DNA from: Ascaphus truei
Taxonomy: Eukaryota > Chordata > Amphibia > Anura > Ascaphidae
Assembly: GCA_036426205.1 (NCBI GenBank)
Contig: WSYH01001195.1
Span: 62,001 to 126,000 of the forward strand
DNA: 64,000 nucleotides
Direction: 5' to 3'
The position numbers and the translations under genes were made by a program. Positions 30,756 to 44,820 of the stretch are shown piece by piece. Each line of letters opens with the position of its first letter. Position 1 is the first letter of the stretch. The notes under the pieces were generated by a model that saw only the letters and a list, made by a program, of their open reading frames with translations, was not told the DNA's origin and searched no databases.

Positions 30756-33700
30756 ATCAATTAGCACACTGACCTTCTTATTGATTAAGCAACTAACAGA
30801 GCAGGGTGTTGGAGTCAGTGCCGTTCCACCAATGGTCGAACCCTATGAAGCATGCCTATCCTTGTACATTGTATTAAGTTGCAAAGTATGAATTTAGATG
30901 TTGCAAGGAGTCACGGCCATACACACACTGAGATGTGCCATGTTGTTTTTCTGTAATTAGAAGAGCATTAAGTAGATATCAGCTGCCTACTATGCTACAT
31001 TTTTTCTCGAGGGGGGGGAATATTACCCCCCACAATTACCGTTTGACTTTATACCTAAGCATATTATATTTTATCTAGGTACCTGGGCAAACTACATTAC
31101 CCGACACATATACACCGCTAATAGTACTGACCCTACTCCTAGTAAAGTATCTAGCTAATGTGGAGTCGCCCCCGAGATGCCTCAATCACTGTTTTGGCCT
31201 ATCGGCAGACCAAGCTCGGAGCGTCTTTTCGGTATGCGTTACGACTACATATCATATATTTTTTTTTCATATATTATATATTAAAGGATATGTGCCCACT
31301 TGAGACCAACCTTAAACAGTGAGTTCTACACATCTGGTTATCACAACGTGTTGTATTTCTCACACGTTTAGATTGCCAGGACATCTTCCATTTTCTGAAT
31401 GTTTCTGCCCAATCCGCACATTACCGATCCCGAACTGTTATCACAGTTCAGACCTTAGGATCACAGCTTTATATACTCGTTTTAATCCCCAATATTTTAT
31501 TTAGTGATTATTAAAGTTGTTTTACATCCTCCATACCTCACCCAATTGATTGTACTGGTGCCCAAACTAGGTTTTTTTCTCTGTTAGCGTTGACTATGAA
31601 CTTAGCCACTCGCACGAACAGTCTGCTACCTGCGCGTTCTAAGGTCGATGAGTTCATAAACCCAGCCTCAGCCACGTGGTTACGGCCCCAGTTATGTGGC
31701 AGCAAAACCGTAATCAGGACATCAAGCGGAAAAAGACAAAAGGAAGGGATTGAATGTGACCTCAATATCTCTTTTTTTAACGTTGCCTTGCGCATGGTTT
31801 GCCATGCTGAGGCCAAAAATTTAGTGACATTGACCATCTTTTATTGAATAGGAACACAATTGATGAGCATTATAGAAAACTTATACTGACAATATGCCTG
31901 ACTTATTAATCTTCAATCTTTTTTTTAGCATTGATACAGTATACGTACATTCACAACTTTTCTTAGAAAACACCAAAATAAATGTATATCTTATAATTCT
32001 ATACAGTATGTATTATTTATTATCACTGTTTCAACTTTTGCGAAAGAACTACTGATTTTTCTATTACTGGTATGCACATTGGTTCACACTGTACTTGCTA
32101 GTAGTCCTCATTGACATTTTTTTTTTTTAATAACAGGTAAGAGAAATGCCTTTGCATTTACATTAGAGTATGCTGAAGAATGCAATGACTTCTGTTGAAC
32201 GTTTAATAAGAATTTCAGTCGTCTGCAATAGGGGGTCGGTTCAAAAAAAAACATTTATTTTTAATCCAGTTAGCAAATAGATATTTTGCGGGGTATCGCC
32301 ATGGGCTTGCCATAGCAATTATGGATTATTATGAGATTCAAAACAGTACTATTGCTTTTTAATCCAGATAGTCATGTACGTTCTTTCTGACGGTGGGTGA
32401 GGCATATTGTAGTACTGTGATTTTTATGTGCGCGAGCCTGTGGGGATCAAAACATTATAATGAACTGTGAGGAGAATATGTCTATTGAATACATACAGCT
32501 TTGAATTCATACAGCTGCACGCTCGCACCCCCTACCCCGCGCACACACACACACAAGGCTCATGATTTCAACTAATCATCAAACCTCTGACAAACCATAG
32601 CCCCCACCATGCTAGCATGCGCTATGATGGATAAGTAAGACACTCTCTAACTTGCTTTTCTTCAACACAACACTCCCCCCCCTAGTATAAGATTAACATG
32701 TGGTGTTGTGAGATACAGGCCTAGCCTAAGCAAGCCCTTCTAAAACTGGAATTGCTACTCGCTAACAAAACAAGTCAACTTGACGCCTCAAAGCTTATCA
32801 ACAACACAACAACAGAGCCTCCAACAGAGCCATTCCCGTAAATTGACTGTCGTGCGTGTCCCGTGCTTTCATGAGCTGCGGACAGAGACATGTTGGATAA
32901 TCCTTAATGCAGGAAAATAGGAATTTTCTTCTATGAATTTTATTGCAGTATTAACAGAATGCATGATTAAAACAATAAAATATATATCATTTTATAAAAC
33001 ATTTTGTTGTAATTTTTCTATTCATTGTTTCCCAAAACTAACTGTGATGTGGAAGTGCATGTTTGTATTGTTGAACTGATCATAAGAATTCAGGGTCTGC
33101 AAGAGGGGGGGGGCGTCGGTTTAAAAGAGATTATTATTTTTAATGCATAATACAGTACAAAAATACAATACAGTAGGATCTTGTATCTTTTCTTTGTTAT
33201 GGCATTGTGAAGATGAGGGTGAGATCGGGGAAGAGACGCCGTAGGCTGCCAGCTCTGAAAATACCGTATTTCAAGCTTGTTTTAAAACGCATTTTTTTAT
33301 TATTTTTTTGCAAACACGGATTACTAACAGAATAGACAGTATAATATAGCAGTAAACTACTGAGAGAGGGTGGGAGGAGAGGGTTTGTGATCAAAATACA
33401 GCGCTGCGTTGGTCATACATGAACACCGTTACTTATTATACTTACAAATCCCCCCCCTTCCTTTTTCATTGCGGCAGCTCTGAAAATGAAAAGAAACACT
33501 AAATGCAGACATGGTTAGATCTGGGTGCCATACAGTACTGACAGTGCTGTTGTAAAGTGCCTGATATCATACTGACCCTGTGCCCTGATAACAGAAATAA
33601 ATGAGTTAAAACAATAACAAACAGTATTTATTTCAAAATATTTCTTTAAAACAATTTTTTTGCAAAAACATATCTACTCCCTGTGTCGCCTGATACAAGT

Positions 33701-33882
33701 TATCCCCCCCCCCAAGGAAAAAGAAAAAGATAATGATAAACGCATAACAATAAATTCATGTTTTTTGGTAAACTTTTGCAACGACAGTAGAGATTGGGCA
33801 AAGTCATCTGCAAGAGGGTTGACACGCCAAGCGAGGAGCCCTTGTATGCATCAAAGGCCATTTTATAGTGTCCTATCACAGC

Positions 33883-35045
33883 TCACATAATTGTTGGGCG
33901 CGTAACACGGCAAAATTATCCTCCACTTATTCAAAATGGTCTTTCTTAAATTGCTCGGCCAGAAGCCTTCTTTCTATTTCGTTCCTTCATAATTTACATT
34001 GTGGCGTCCAACGCGCTGCTACATCTCAATCTGACGGTGGTGTTTAAATATTGACAGGCAAATTTATGGCGGCACCAGCAATTTCCAGTCTGATATTTCT
34101 CCCGGTGCAGTGCGGAGGCAGGTCGGTCAGATGATTGTCACCAGGCAGACGGATACAATATGGAACTGCTGGTATCGTGTACTTCTGGACAGCGGGCGAG
34201 GGTAGGCGGTCTGGAGGAGCTTTACCTCTGTTCGTGCGCATTACGGAGTAGTCATCTCGTCCTCAAAGGCATACTGCGTACAGACTATATGTTGATGGAT
34301 GGAGAGCGTGATGTGTGAAAGGCTGGGCCCTTGCTGTGAGGGAAGGTGAAGCAGTCAAATCAGACAGTCACCATCTAGCTCCTGGTCAGACATACTGGTA
34401 AAGGGAAGGAACTCGAGAAAAAATACAAACCCAAATTTCCTTTCAATTTTCTCCATGTTCCTTACATCTCTAAGTGTTCTATCTCCCATTTTCTCCATAG
34501 AGCATATCCATAATCAACATAGCGTCTCCAAAGAAGCATTAACCCTTTTGCCTCCATGTGTCGACATCCTGCCGTTAGGGGGTGTGGTGGATGAGAGGGA
34601 CCAGGGGTGCTGGACCAGGGCAGAACAGCCATCAAGACATGCGTTAGTCGAGCTGGTGACCAGGGGGTTTGACAGTGAGAGCAGCCTCATGATGGGTTGG
34701 GAGCAGGTCAGCAGGGCCCGTTAGAACAGCGAGAGCAGCAGCGTCGAGGACGGGCTGTGGAGCCAGGTGCCAGGGGAAGAGTTGGACAGCAAAGAGAGCA
34801 GATAGCATAGAGGATGGGTTGTGGAGCAGGTGAGATGGGGGGAGGTGCCAGGAAGAGGATAGGGCTCCATTGACTGCCTCTGCTGCTAACGGGCGGACCA
34901 AAATTTCTTCTTCACCCCCCAAAAAAGTCCCAGGGGTATTAACCTTGGAGCCATCGGAACATTTTCTCTATTCTGCTTTGGTTTTCGACTTATGGTTTTG
35001 GCTGAGCGGAAACATGCTCACGTATTTCACTTGGCCGGCACGGCC
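33883..35045 (-). pseudogene. BEN-like gene, unit 2 (frameshifted)
   Basis: Counterpart of 12,298-13,389. The stop context and the TGTTTAAATATTGACAGG phrase are kept but the reading frame is broken repeatedly. I would not call this a separate gene. Confidence 0.6.
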
Positions 35046-35415
35046 AGAAGCAAGCTGGTGCTGGGCCATATCAGTAGAATTGGGGCGCGATCTGGAACAT
35101 GGACGACGAGATGCACAATGCAGTTATCTGGCCAGCGAAAGTTCAGATAGAGATCAGTGTTGTTGAGAGTCTATTGCAATTGTCCTGAACCATACTATTT
35201 GAATGTTTTCGCGGCATGGACACGGAGGTGGCTGGTGTTAAAACGTGTGGCGTCACTGTCAGTACTAATCCTGTCGAGTGCACGTTGAGGCCATTAAATT
35301 AAAACGAATGAAATACACATCATTTTGTGCTATTCAATGCACATTCAGATACACATCGAATCTCAAATCCGAAAATTGCCCTCTGTGTGCCTCCATTTTT
35401 TTTCTAACAGCAGCA

Positions 35416-35627
35416 ATGCCAAAGAAAAGGATTTCAAAAAATCTCAGCTTGAGACTAAAAGCTATGTACACGAATGGAACCGGCATTTACAGATCCAACG
35501 CTGGCGTCTGTGCCGGTTAGTTGCCTTCGAGGCTCTTCGTTTGGACAAAAAGCCTGTTAGTTATCATGCCGCATGGCAGAAAGCCAAAAAAACGTCAAAA
35601 GAAATCCGACCATCACTATGGACGTAA
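35416..35627 (+). pseudogene. Helix-turn-helix exon, unit 2 (frameshifted)
   Basis: Starts MPKKRISKNLSLRLKAMY as in unit 1, then loses frame after about 26 residues through small indels (an extra GCGTCTGTGCC-like stretch near 35,505-35,515). Confidence 0.65.
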
Positions 35628-38600
35628 GCCTACAGTACTACTACATTCCAGCTTACAGTACTTCTTGTACTCCATACTCGCTAACTCTAAGAATGTATTG
35701 TACTGCTTCTGTATGCCGAGTGTAGTTCTGTTGCCGTGATAACTAATAATCTTGCATTTACTGTACACACACACAAACAAAGCATCAACAGTACAGTACT
35801 GATGTCACCAGCTTTTATGCCAGTGATTCTGGTGGTACATAGGAGTGACAAGTGTGCGACTCGATGCGTCTCAGTGGGATGCTTTGAAAATGAATGGTTT
35901 GTCAGAGGTGTTGATAAGAAGTTGAAAATCATGAGCTTTTCTGTGTGCGAGGGGGGCGGGGTGTGCGATGCTGTATGAAGCGATTCCTGTACTGTAGTTT
36001 AAGACACTATCACAACAGTGGTCATCATAATGTTTTGATCCCCACACCCCCAAAAAAAAACACAGTACTACAGTTGCCACCAAACCTCAAAACGAAAATA
36101 CATGACTAGTGTGAATTTAAAAAGCAACAGTACTGTTTGGTTCTGTAATCTTCATTAATTGCCTATGCAAGCTATGTCAGAAAGAAAAATAAATACTGTA
36201 ACAAAAAACAACCACTTTTTCAGACTTGTGAACTTCAATGGAAGTCATACGTATACGCGTGATGGCAGGAATGTCACTACAGTATTAAGGCCAACCTTGC
36301 CGGAGATTCAAACCCGCCAACGACCCCCACCAACATTAAACCAGCACTGGGCTTTTAGCACACACTTTTGGTTGATTTTGATGTCTCGTTTTGCTACTGC
36401 TCAGATAAGAAGTTGTAATCATTGAGCCTTGTGTGGTAGGTGCGGGCACCCCTCTTGCTTCTATACTTTGTTCCTCTTCGAGGGCTTTGCCCACTTCTTC
36501 CGACGAGCTTTTTGTATGCATAGGCTATCAGTCCAAATTAAATATTGTAACAAAACCAGGGTCATAGGGCCTTTTAACTGCGTCCAGCAAATGCTGATAC
36601 TGCTGACACGCCTACAGTATGCGTTTCACACTAATCATGTGTATCCCAATACAGTACAGCTTACGTATACAGTAAAGTACCACACGGCGGCTCTGTAGCT
36701 ATAATCAGAAGTCAATGCTTTGGATTTGATGACCCCCCCAACACTCATGATCGCCCACTTGAGTGCGGTTTCTCGGACGGTTTGTTTGCAGACAACCCTA
36801 AAATGCCCTTGTCTCGATTTCTGGACAAAAAGATAAACAAAAAAATTTAAAAAACCACATGTTTGTAAACTGTTCGGGCACGAATTAAAATAATTGCGCG
36901 CCACAGCAAATGGGTATTACGATTCAGTGATACACTGCGTTAATGTTCGAATAAGGCAGTCCTATCAGTATCCCATAGCCTGCATCATGGCGTGGCGTCC
37001 CAAACTCAGTCACTCCGCACCACCCACACATGCTGACCAAGCACTAAGACCCATCAACAGCACTTACTCCCTCACCTGCTGCACTTATATGTTAATTCTA
37101 ATTTCTGTATCTGGATTCTTTGTGAAGCGCGCTGTGAGTACACTTTGGACGCTTCTAAAGTATATTAAAAAATAACATACAATTGTAATGCCTCGACGCC
37201 TGTAGAGCCACCGTATAGCAATGGGATCGGGTTTCCTGTATCAGTTTTTCTAGGTTGTTTGCGCCAGTTTAATCACGTGATCGGGGCCCAACACGAAAGG
37301 TAGCTTGTTGGGAGCGTTGTCTGACAATACGGGCGAGAAAATAACGCAAGGGGTTTGCGATCGCGACGATGGGAGGGGCTTTTTGTGCGCCACTCTCCTG
37401 TTTTTTTTTTTCCTTCTTACCACCCCTGACCTTTTCCTGTCTTTAAGTCTAATCGCAATTCACCCTAACACGTACCGCGTACAGTTCTGCAAGTCTGCCT
37501 GGTGCTTGTTGTGACTTGTACAGTATTTGGTCTCGTCACCATTGGTTCAACCGCATGTTTATATTTAAAGCCACGTCTTAACGTTACGAGTTATTTATAT
37601 GTGTATAACAATAGTTTTCACACGCTGCATTTAGCATAACCATATTACCTATTATTGTTTTTTTGAGGCCATAGCAGCTGTACCCCGCTCACAGCAGCAC
37701 TACCTTCAGGGGCAAACGAAATAGTTGGCGTTCAGGCGCGCAGCTCCAATACCTATGTGCTGCCACACACAACATCTTCAAACTAAGCACATAAGTCAGA
37801 GACTCAGGAACACCTGTCACAAATCCTTCGGACTTACTATATCTAGCGCTATCATACCCTAACAGGAGCAGAGCCAGAACCCCAAAGAACCCCCACGTCC
37901 AGTCTGCACTGACTACAGCAATCCCTTATGGCTCATATTGCCACCTCCAGTCCGCATTAGAATAGGGACCCATGGATATAACAGGTATAAAATAAGTGCT
38001 CTTTGATGTCCCAGGAACTGTCCTGGCGGACGAGCGGAACTCCAAGATAGCCCCAAGCCAAATGAAGCGCTTCCTCCGCATGCACCTGCCTGGGTGTAGT
38101 AGAACCATTCAGAGATGAAGGAGAGAAAAGGATGCACTGCAACGGGATCACTGTAATATGAAACAAAACGGCGACAAAACTCCAGATAAAATCGGGTTAT
38201 TATATTACTAAACCTGCCCAATCATGGGTGTATACAGAAGCCCAACGTCACCCATGGCTGCTTGTATACACCATCCGACCGTGAGTTCCTACTCCTCAAT
38301 TATACCTCGAAATTTTATCTGGAGTTTGCCCGTATCTTTTCATACAGTCGATCAGTTGCAGGCATCCTTTGTCTTCCTACTTCATTCTCGGATACTCCAA
38401 AGGGGAAGAAGTACAGTCTTACAAAAACCCTTACTAGGGTGGTGTCCCTACACTCCTCCCGAATATAAAATATTTCCGCTCATGCGGAGTGGCACACCCC
38501 TTGCTTTTGAACAGCCCTACTTTCCTATCGCGCCGGTATAATTTCTATATGATTATTGCTTATCAATACGTTTGCAGCTTGCTCCTCTTTTCAAACACTG

Positions 38601-40535
38601 CCGTTTCGAATTTTCTCCGTCCCTACGCATGGTGTTTCGTCCACCGAGTTCATGGAAATTCTGAAAACGATACTGCGTGTCATACACATGTCAGGACATG
38701 GTGAGGACTTCTCATTCAATTTGAATTCAAGCCCTCTGAAAAAACAACCTTTTTTTCATTTCTCACCGACATGGACTTGCTAACATTTTGGAATCTTTGC
38801 CAGAATAATCACTACGTGCTAGCTTTTTAATGTAACTAGTCATGGTATAAGTACATGATGTGTGGGCAGTCTCGCGTGGTGGACATACTTGATTTTTATT
38901 GGGGGTGTGGGGGCACACTACAAAACATTATGATGAATGTTGAAAATATTTCTTTGAACTATAATCTCATCATACAGCGCTACCCCCACCCACCACACAC
39001 ACAAGGCTCAAAGTATTTCTGAACCTTCTTATAGAACCTCTCCCAAGCCATTCATTTGTAATGAGCCCCCCCCGATTGTGGCACTTAGTTCATCTTGAGG
39101 CTTTGTGTACAGTAACTGTGTTCACAGATCTTCTTCTTTAGGCCTTATGAGGCTTGAACGCATGACGCACGTGTGATAATCCCTCTCTCGAAGACTCTCA
39201 CGCAATACGAAGCAGAATGACGTCAAGACACTCACACACAAGGGCAGGCCTGGGTAAATAAGCACTTCCCCCCCCCACACCCCCACCCCCCACCACTACC
39301 CTCACCAGAAATCATTACCAACAAACCAACGGCGAAATAGAAATGCTTATCCACAACAAAGCCAACTTTGACCAAAGCCAATTCACCTGTGAGAAGCCCT
39401 CATGGCAAATCCCCTACACATTCAAATTGAATCTTCAAGTTCAAAATAATAAAAACTTTTTTTTAAGACGATGAAATCAACATAATCTGAATCTAGTTCT
39501 GATAAGTTAACAATTTTTGCCATTCTTCTCTTTTCTCTTATGGTGGGCGGCGTGCTAGATGGTCGTCGGGGTGTTAATGATCTCGTGAATAATTTAAAGG
39601 ATTTTTTATTTTCAGGATAACAGGAAAATGAAAAATGCAAATAATCACGGAATACAAATTTACATCTTTATCTACTTCGCTCATGGTCCCGCATGGCATT
39701 CTGTAGTTATGAGAGAAGGGGGGTTTGTGTAGATTTATTACTGTTGCTACACGATCACAAAGTTCACTAATTTTACACAGTAGACACCCCTTCTCCCCCC
39801 ACCCTTTCCTTTTTTTAAGTGCAGCTACGTCTGCAAAAGGAACCTGAAACAATGAGTGCCAGCTAAAAGTGCCATTAATGTATTGCATACAGCATCACTA
39901 CTGCATATGGGACTATGCAGTACTCACTTGCTCAAACTATACTGTATATGCACAAGTAAAGAAACTGTATAAGTATCAAGCTATGCTGTCAAACTATACT
40001 GCGAACTCTAATATTACATTATAACTACTGTAGAACTACTTATAACAAGATTTTTAGTGCCAGCTCGTCTGGAAAGAAAAAATAGTGGAAACTTAAGTGC
40101 TATATAATCAGGCATTGCGTACAGTATCCCTACAGCATATTAGACTAGCAGTGATACTGTCAAAACATCCACTGCTACAGTACACGAGCTAAATGTATAA
40201 CTACAGTTATACAGTCAAACTATACTGTATACTGCGAACTCTACGGTATAATACATTAGAACCTACTGCTATAACTACTTATAAAACACGGGATTTTTTG
40301 ATTTTTTAGTGCAGCTATGCTGTCTGAAAAGAAAAGAAAAAATAGTGCAGTTAAGGATATAACACAATCTTGCAATACTTACCTGTTAATCCCAGTACTT
40401 GATGGTACCTGTATTACATACTACAGTACGACGTACCTTACTACCGTCTGCACGACCTCCCCAGTACGCTGTATCACAAGGGACACACGCTTGCAATATG
40501 ATCTATTATTATTTAGACATATCCTTTCTACAGGG

Positions 40536-40944
40536 GTATGTGTCTACCAAAAACTCATTAGGCATCCGCCACTTAATCCTTTGTTGACGGTTTCACCACT
40601 TTTCTGATATGATTCTTGCAGTGATGCCCATAACAATTACTGATAGGATTGAAATACTGGTGATCTGGATTGGAGGGGGGGAAGAAGGCGAAGTAGTTAA
40701 GAGATACACAGTTAAAAGGTTCTTAAAAAATGGAGAAAATGTTTACCGTAACTTACTCCGCTGGCATCTGTACCCGTTGATACTGCTGGAAGCTATGATG
40801 ATGAGAGAAGACGCAGTGTGTTCAGTTCATTGTATGGTAGAAACCGCAGTGACCATCTACGAGTGCAATTCCCACGTAGCATAATGAATTCCACAATCTG
40901 GAAACAGACACACCTCCTCTTGGAAAATGCCTTTATCCTGATTC
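40536..40944 (-). pseudogene. DDE transposase exons, unit 2
   Basis: Counterpart of 18,273-18,671. The intron ends are preserved in outline, and the codon at the third catalytic position is still GTA (Val) with an extra base before it. Additional indels break the frame. Confidence 0.65.
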
Positions 40945-40979
40945 CTGTAACAAGAAAAAGAACCAAGTGCTTCAAATAC

Positions 40980-41906
40980 TGTCCCGGTTGTGAAAGGTGT
41001 GCCCCAGCCCAGCCTTTGTTTAAGAAGCTGCCCCCCAGCATCCGACGCCTGGGAAGAATCGGAATAGCTTTGCTGCTTCTCGGAACCTTCTTTTAGTAGG
41101 TATTCCACATTCAGTGTGTAAACAACCAGTTCCCCCAGGTGATGTCTCCAATACAGAGAGTAGCCAGCAATATCTGCATTAGACAGTTTGCATCTTTCAC
41201 TGAAGTTCCACAGACATCCTCATATCACATAACAGCAACAAGGATGTGCAGAAAGAGCCCACCTTCTATCACATAGCAGCAACAAGGAGTGCAGCAGACC
41301 CCAGGAAAGAAACCCCTCCCTTTTATTACTGGTTAATTTGAAGACCAAACCAAATTAAGTATACCAACAGCGCGGAGTTGTCTACCAAAACTACACATTA
41401 GCAAAACATAAGAGTCACACAACATACAATTTCTATAGCAAAAGCCCAAAATAAACAACAGTACCTTTTACAAACAACATGCCATGTCTTCTTTTAATTC
41501 TGCCAAAATAAATGACATTCATTCTCAGTATCATTACTTTAATGCCCCCACCTCCATACCATGTATAATCCACCCAGACGATAGGTATGCAGCGAATGAA
41601 ACGCGCCTTTCTACTTTCTAACAGCGACTGCCAATGGCTGTGCCAACATCAAACTGTGTTTAACACAACCACACCTGCATTATATCTGGCTGACCTCAGA
41701 GACACCACATAAAGGTTAGCCCTGAAAGTTAAAGTTAGGTAAAAGATCGCTGCGGCCCCAGCAAAGAAAAACAGAAAGAAAGAAAGGAGTATAAGAAAGA
41801 CAAGAAAGAAAAGGAAAGAAGACACCAGACCTACGGTCTGTAGGTGCACTGAGCTCCAGAAAGAAAACTGCCTTAACTCTCCACCATAATGAAACAGCCC
41901 TGTACA
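40980..41906 (-). mobile_element. LTR, unit 2
   Basis: Counterpart of 18,704-19,562, lengthened to 927 bp by small insertions. The polypurine tract upstream reads AAAAGGGGGGATA. Confidence 0.65.
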
Positions 41907-42615
41907 TATCCCCCCTTTTAGATCCCGAAAACAGTAAGGATTTTTTCCAAATATACCTTTTGTAAGAGACAGGGGTTCTTGCAATTTTACTCTCCTATAT
42001 GAGAAATAGCGAACCTCCGACTTTGTTGAAATTGCACTCCCCAGACGCTTACTGCAGTACTTCCTTACTTACTCCAACTAGCAATCTTCTGATATGCCCA
42101 CTTGCCATATCAGGTTCACAATATCACAGGACCATCACAAGACAATGTTACTCTCTCTTCCAACTTCTTAACAAATTTTTACATATGTAATAAGACTAGG
42201 TCCATATGCCGTGAGATATGTTACTTGCGTCGATGTGACCTCTGCAAGTGAAAGGGTAGGCATGCAACTGTATAATCATACTATGACTGTACAGAAATTA
42301 TAATAATATTAAATAAAAAAGTTGAAAACACAGCCATTTTAAAACAAAAAAAATATTAATTACTAATACTGTAGGTAGTAGTTTATAACAATGCTGGGTA
42401 GCGGACAGCAATCCAGGCGCAGGTAAGAATAAAGGCAAATGGGGAGACGATAAAGGAAGCGGGGGAAGGACAAAAAAATGGAGGGGGAGGTGAAGCCAGG
42501 AAGCCGCGTAGCAAAGAGGTGCGTATGAATAGCCACAAAAGGATTGATTTTGTGCCACGTACGCTTCTCCAGGCTTGCGCTTGGGAGACAACAAAATATG
42601 ACTGGCAATGTGCGC

Positions 42616-42616
<1 letters not shown>

Positions 42617-42649
<33 letters not shown>

Positions 42650-42695
42650 ACACACACCAACACACAACACACAACACACACAACACACACACACC

Positions 42696-42736
<41 letters not shown>

Positions 42737-42885
42737 AAACAGCCCAACACACAAGCCAACACAGCACCACCAAAACACACACACAGCCACACACAACACA
42801 CACACCAGCCACACAAACACACACACAGCCACACACACACACACACAGCACACACACCCACACACAGCACACAGCACAACGCAAG
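42617..42885. repeat. CA-rich tract, unit 2
   Basis: Same position as 20,243-20,530 but with a different interruption pattern. It is 8 bp shorter overall than in unit 3, and it is the first place where units 2 and 3 differ. Confidence 0.9.
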
Positions 42886-44795
42886 AGCCCGATCCACGCC
42901 CACCTGCTCATGCTTGCAAAATTATGCAGGAAACCCTGTGCTCATGCTTGGAGTGTTGGTGAGTCACCGCTCTCAGCGGCAGCATGGACGCAGCCTATTT
43001 GCAAGCGGTGAGTGTTGAAATATGTAAGTATTTAGACATGTTGCGTATTTACATGTTATACCGTTTAATAAGGTTATTTTTTTTCATGTGATTTATGTTA
43101 CATCAGGCAAGGGGGCCGCAAGAAAGTTCATAGATGAAAACGGGGCTCTGGGCTCGACAATAAAAAGTTTGCTCACCCTCCTGTACACTACTTTAGTGTC
43201 ATTTGAAGAAATTAAAGCTTATACTGTTATAGTGATAACTGTATAGTACAGCTACATTTATATTTATCTCATTATAAACTTTGCCAAACTGGGTGGAGAT
43301 GAGCCCAATGTCAGAGGTTGTTATACGTACGAGTACTGTAGAGAGGAACATCGCTCAGAAAAGAAACCCTAGATGTGTAGCGTGATGAGTGGTTGAGGGA
43401 GTGTGGGTATCAAAATACAAGAGAGGATGCATAAAAGGAGGCACCAAAGTCCCTTCTAAAGGCGCACAGCAAACCTTTATAATATAATTTGGTCAGGGGT
43501 GGAATGATATACATAAATAAAAAAGGTTTATTAAATAACTTCGTTAAAATCGTGTTGTGTAGTGATGTTATGACACAGATAAAATGGACTGGTTAAGTCT
43601 ATAGTCTACTCTGTATGCTGTAGTCATACCAATAGTGAACAATGCTAAAGTTATGGTTTCACACAGGTTGCATCATATGAGAGCTTATCAGGATGTAAAG
43701 GTTACTGCTTACAAGTGATTCCTAAGTCACAGCTTAATAGTGTACTTCCGTTGTTATCGGTGCTAAACCAGACATTGGACCTGAATAGGCAGGGGAGAAC
43801 TGTGCGAGGATATCCCGTACGTAAGCCGGTAAAACACTTGTGACGTAGGTCATCAAGTGTAGGATTCATGAAGGCAAAAACACAGCCAACGAGGGTAAGG
43901 AAATCTTAGATGTTCTAGTGCTTAACCTCTTCGCACTATATAGTTATGCCAGATATTGTTGAAATGAATCAGATACCCAGCTGCATATAGTAAGTGCTGG
44001 ATCTTAGGCAGGGAATGTCGTATTAGTCTTCCAAGGGCTCACTAGGAAACGGACAGGTATTGGTTTTATGGGGTATATGCAGTAGGGGTTTCCCCTCTGT
44101 GTATTATCTTATACTGAGTGTGCAATGTACACCAGTGTGACAGGAGTTACACGTACAGGACAAGCTTTGTACACTTAGTGGTTACTTTGTCACAAAAGGG
44201 GCAGTTGAACAGGTAAGGATATAGATCTACTGTGAGAAAGTTTCTAGGTCTTGAACCAAGTACGTATGTTCGTTGGAGTAGATCAAATGTCAACTGATAT
44301 GGTTTAAATGCTAGTCTTAGGCAGAGGAGGGGGTGATGTCTGTTGTCACTCATGTACATAGTAAGTATTACTGCTGGAAACGGTCAGGTTTTCACTGCAG
44401 GTTTATACCCAGACGAGACGGGTAGGTAAATTGTTCCTGAAGATAATATATATACTGTGGGGTGATCTCCTCTCTATTGGAGCATTACTGGCAGTGTACA
44501 TTAAACCGTAATGCAGGACAAACTCGCAGTGTCACACTGAACAGGGCAGGCTGTGCAAATGTGAAATGTGGTAAGTCTCTCCAGAGCTCCTCTGTTCACC
44601 GGGTGATATAGGCACAGCAAAAAACAAGTTACAAACACCTTTTGTGGGTGTATCAGTAATGGTAACCATGAACATTGTTCAGCATACATGTAGCAAGTGT
44701 TAATTCCATGAGTTAGTTAATAGATCATTACTTTGTCACAAACGGGGCAGAGTTTGAACAGGTAAGGTATAGATCTCTGCTGAGAAAGTTTCTAG
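42886..44795. repeat. Flank module, unit 2
   Basis: Third copy of the 20.5-kb module. It continues past the point where copy B stops, through sequence matching about 22,430-22,640, and breaks at TTTCTAG before unit 3. Confidence 0.75.
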
Positions 44796-44820
44796 GATAA
44801 TGGCTAAAGTAATTTTGCTA

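Larger units (their letters stand above)
24732..44795. repeat. Unit 2 of the large repeat (20,064 bp)
   Basis: Collinear with unit 1 from about 3,600 onward: L1 remnant, MITE, foldback, transposon region, LTR, CA tract and flank. It differs from unit 1 by frequent one- to three-base indels, mostly insertions (L1 ORF2 part about 2,267 against 2,174 bp; LTR 927 against 859 bp). Several inverted-repeat arms are replaced by unrelated-looking sequence. This resembles unpolished single-molecule reads. Its left edge falls mid-L1, not at any element end. Confidence 0.9.
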
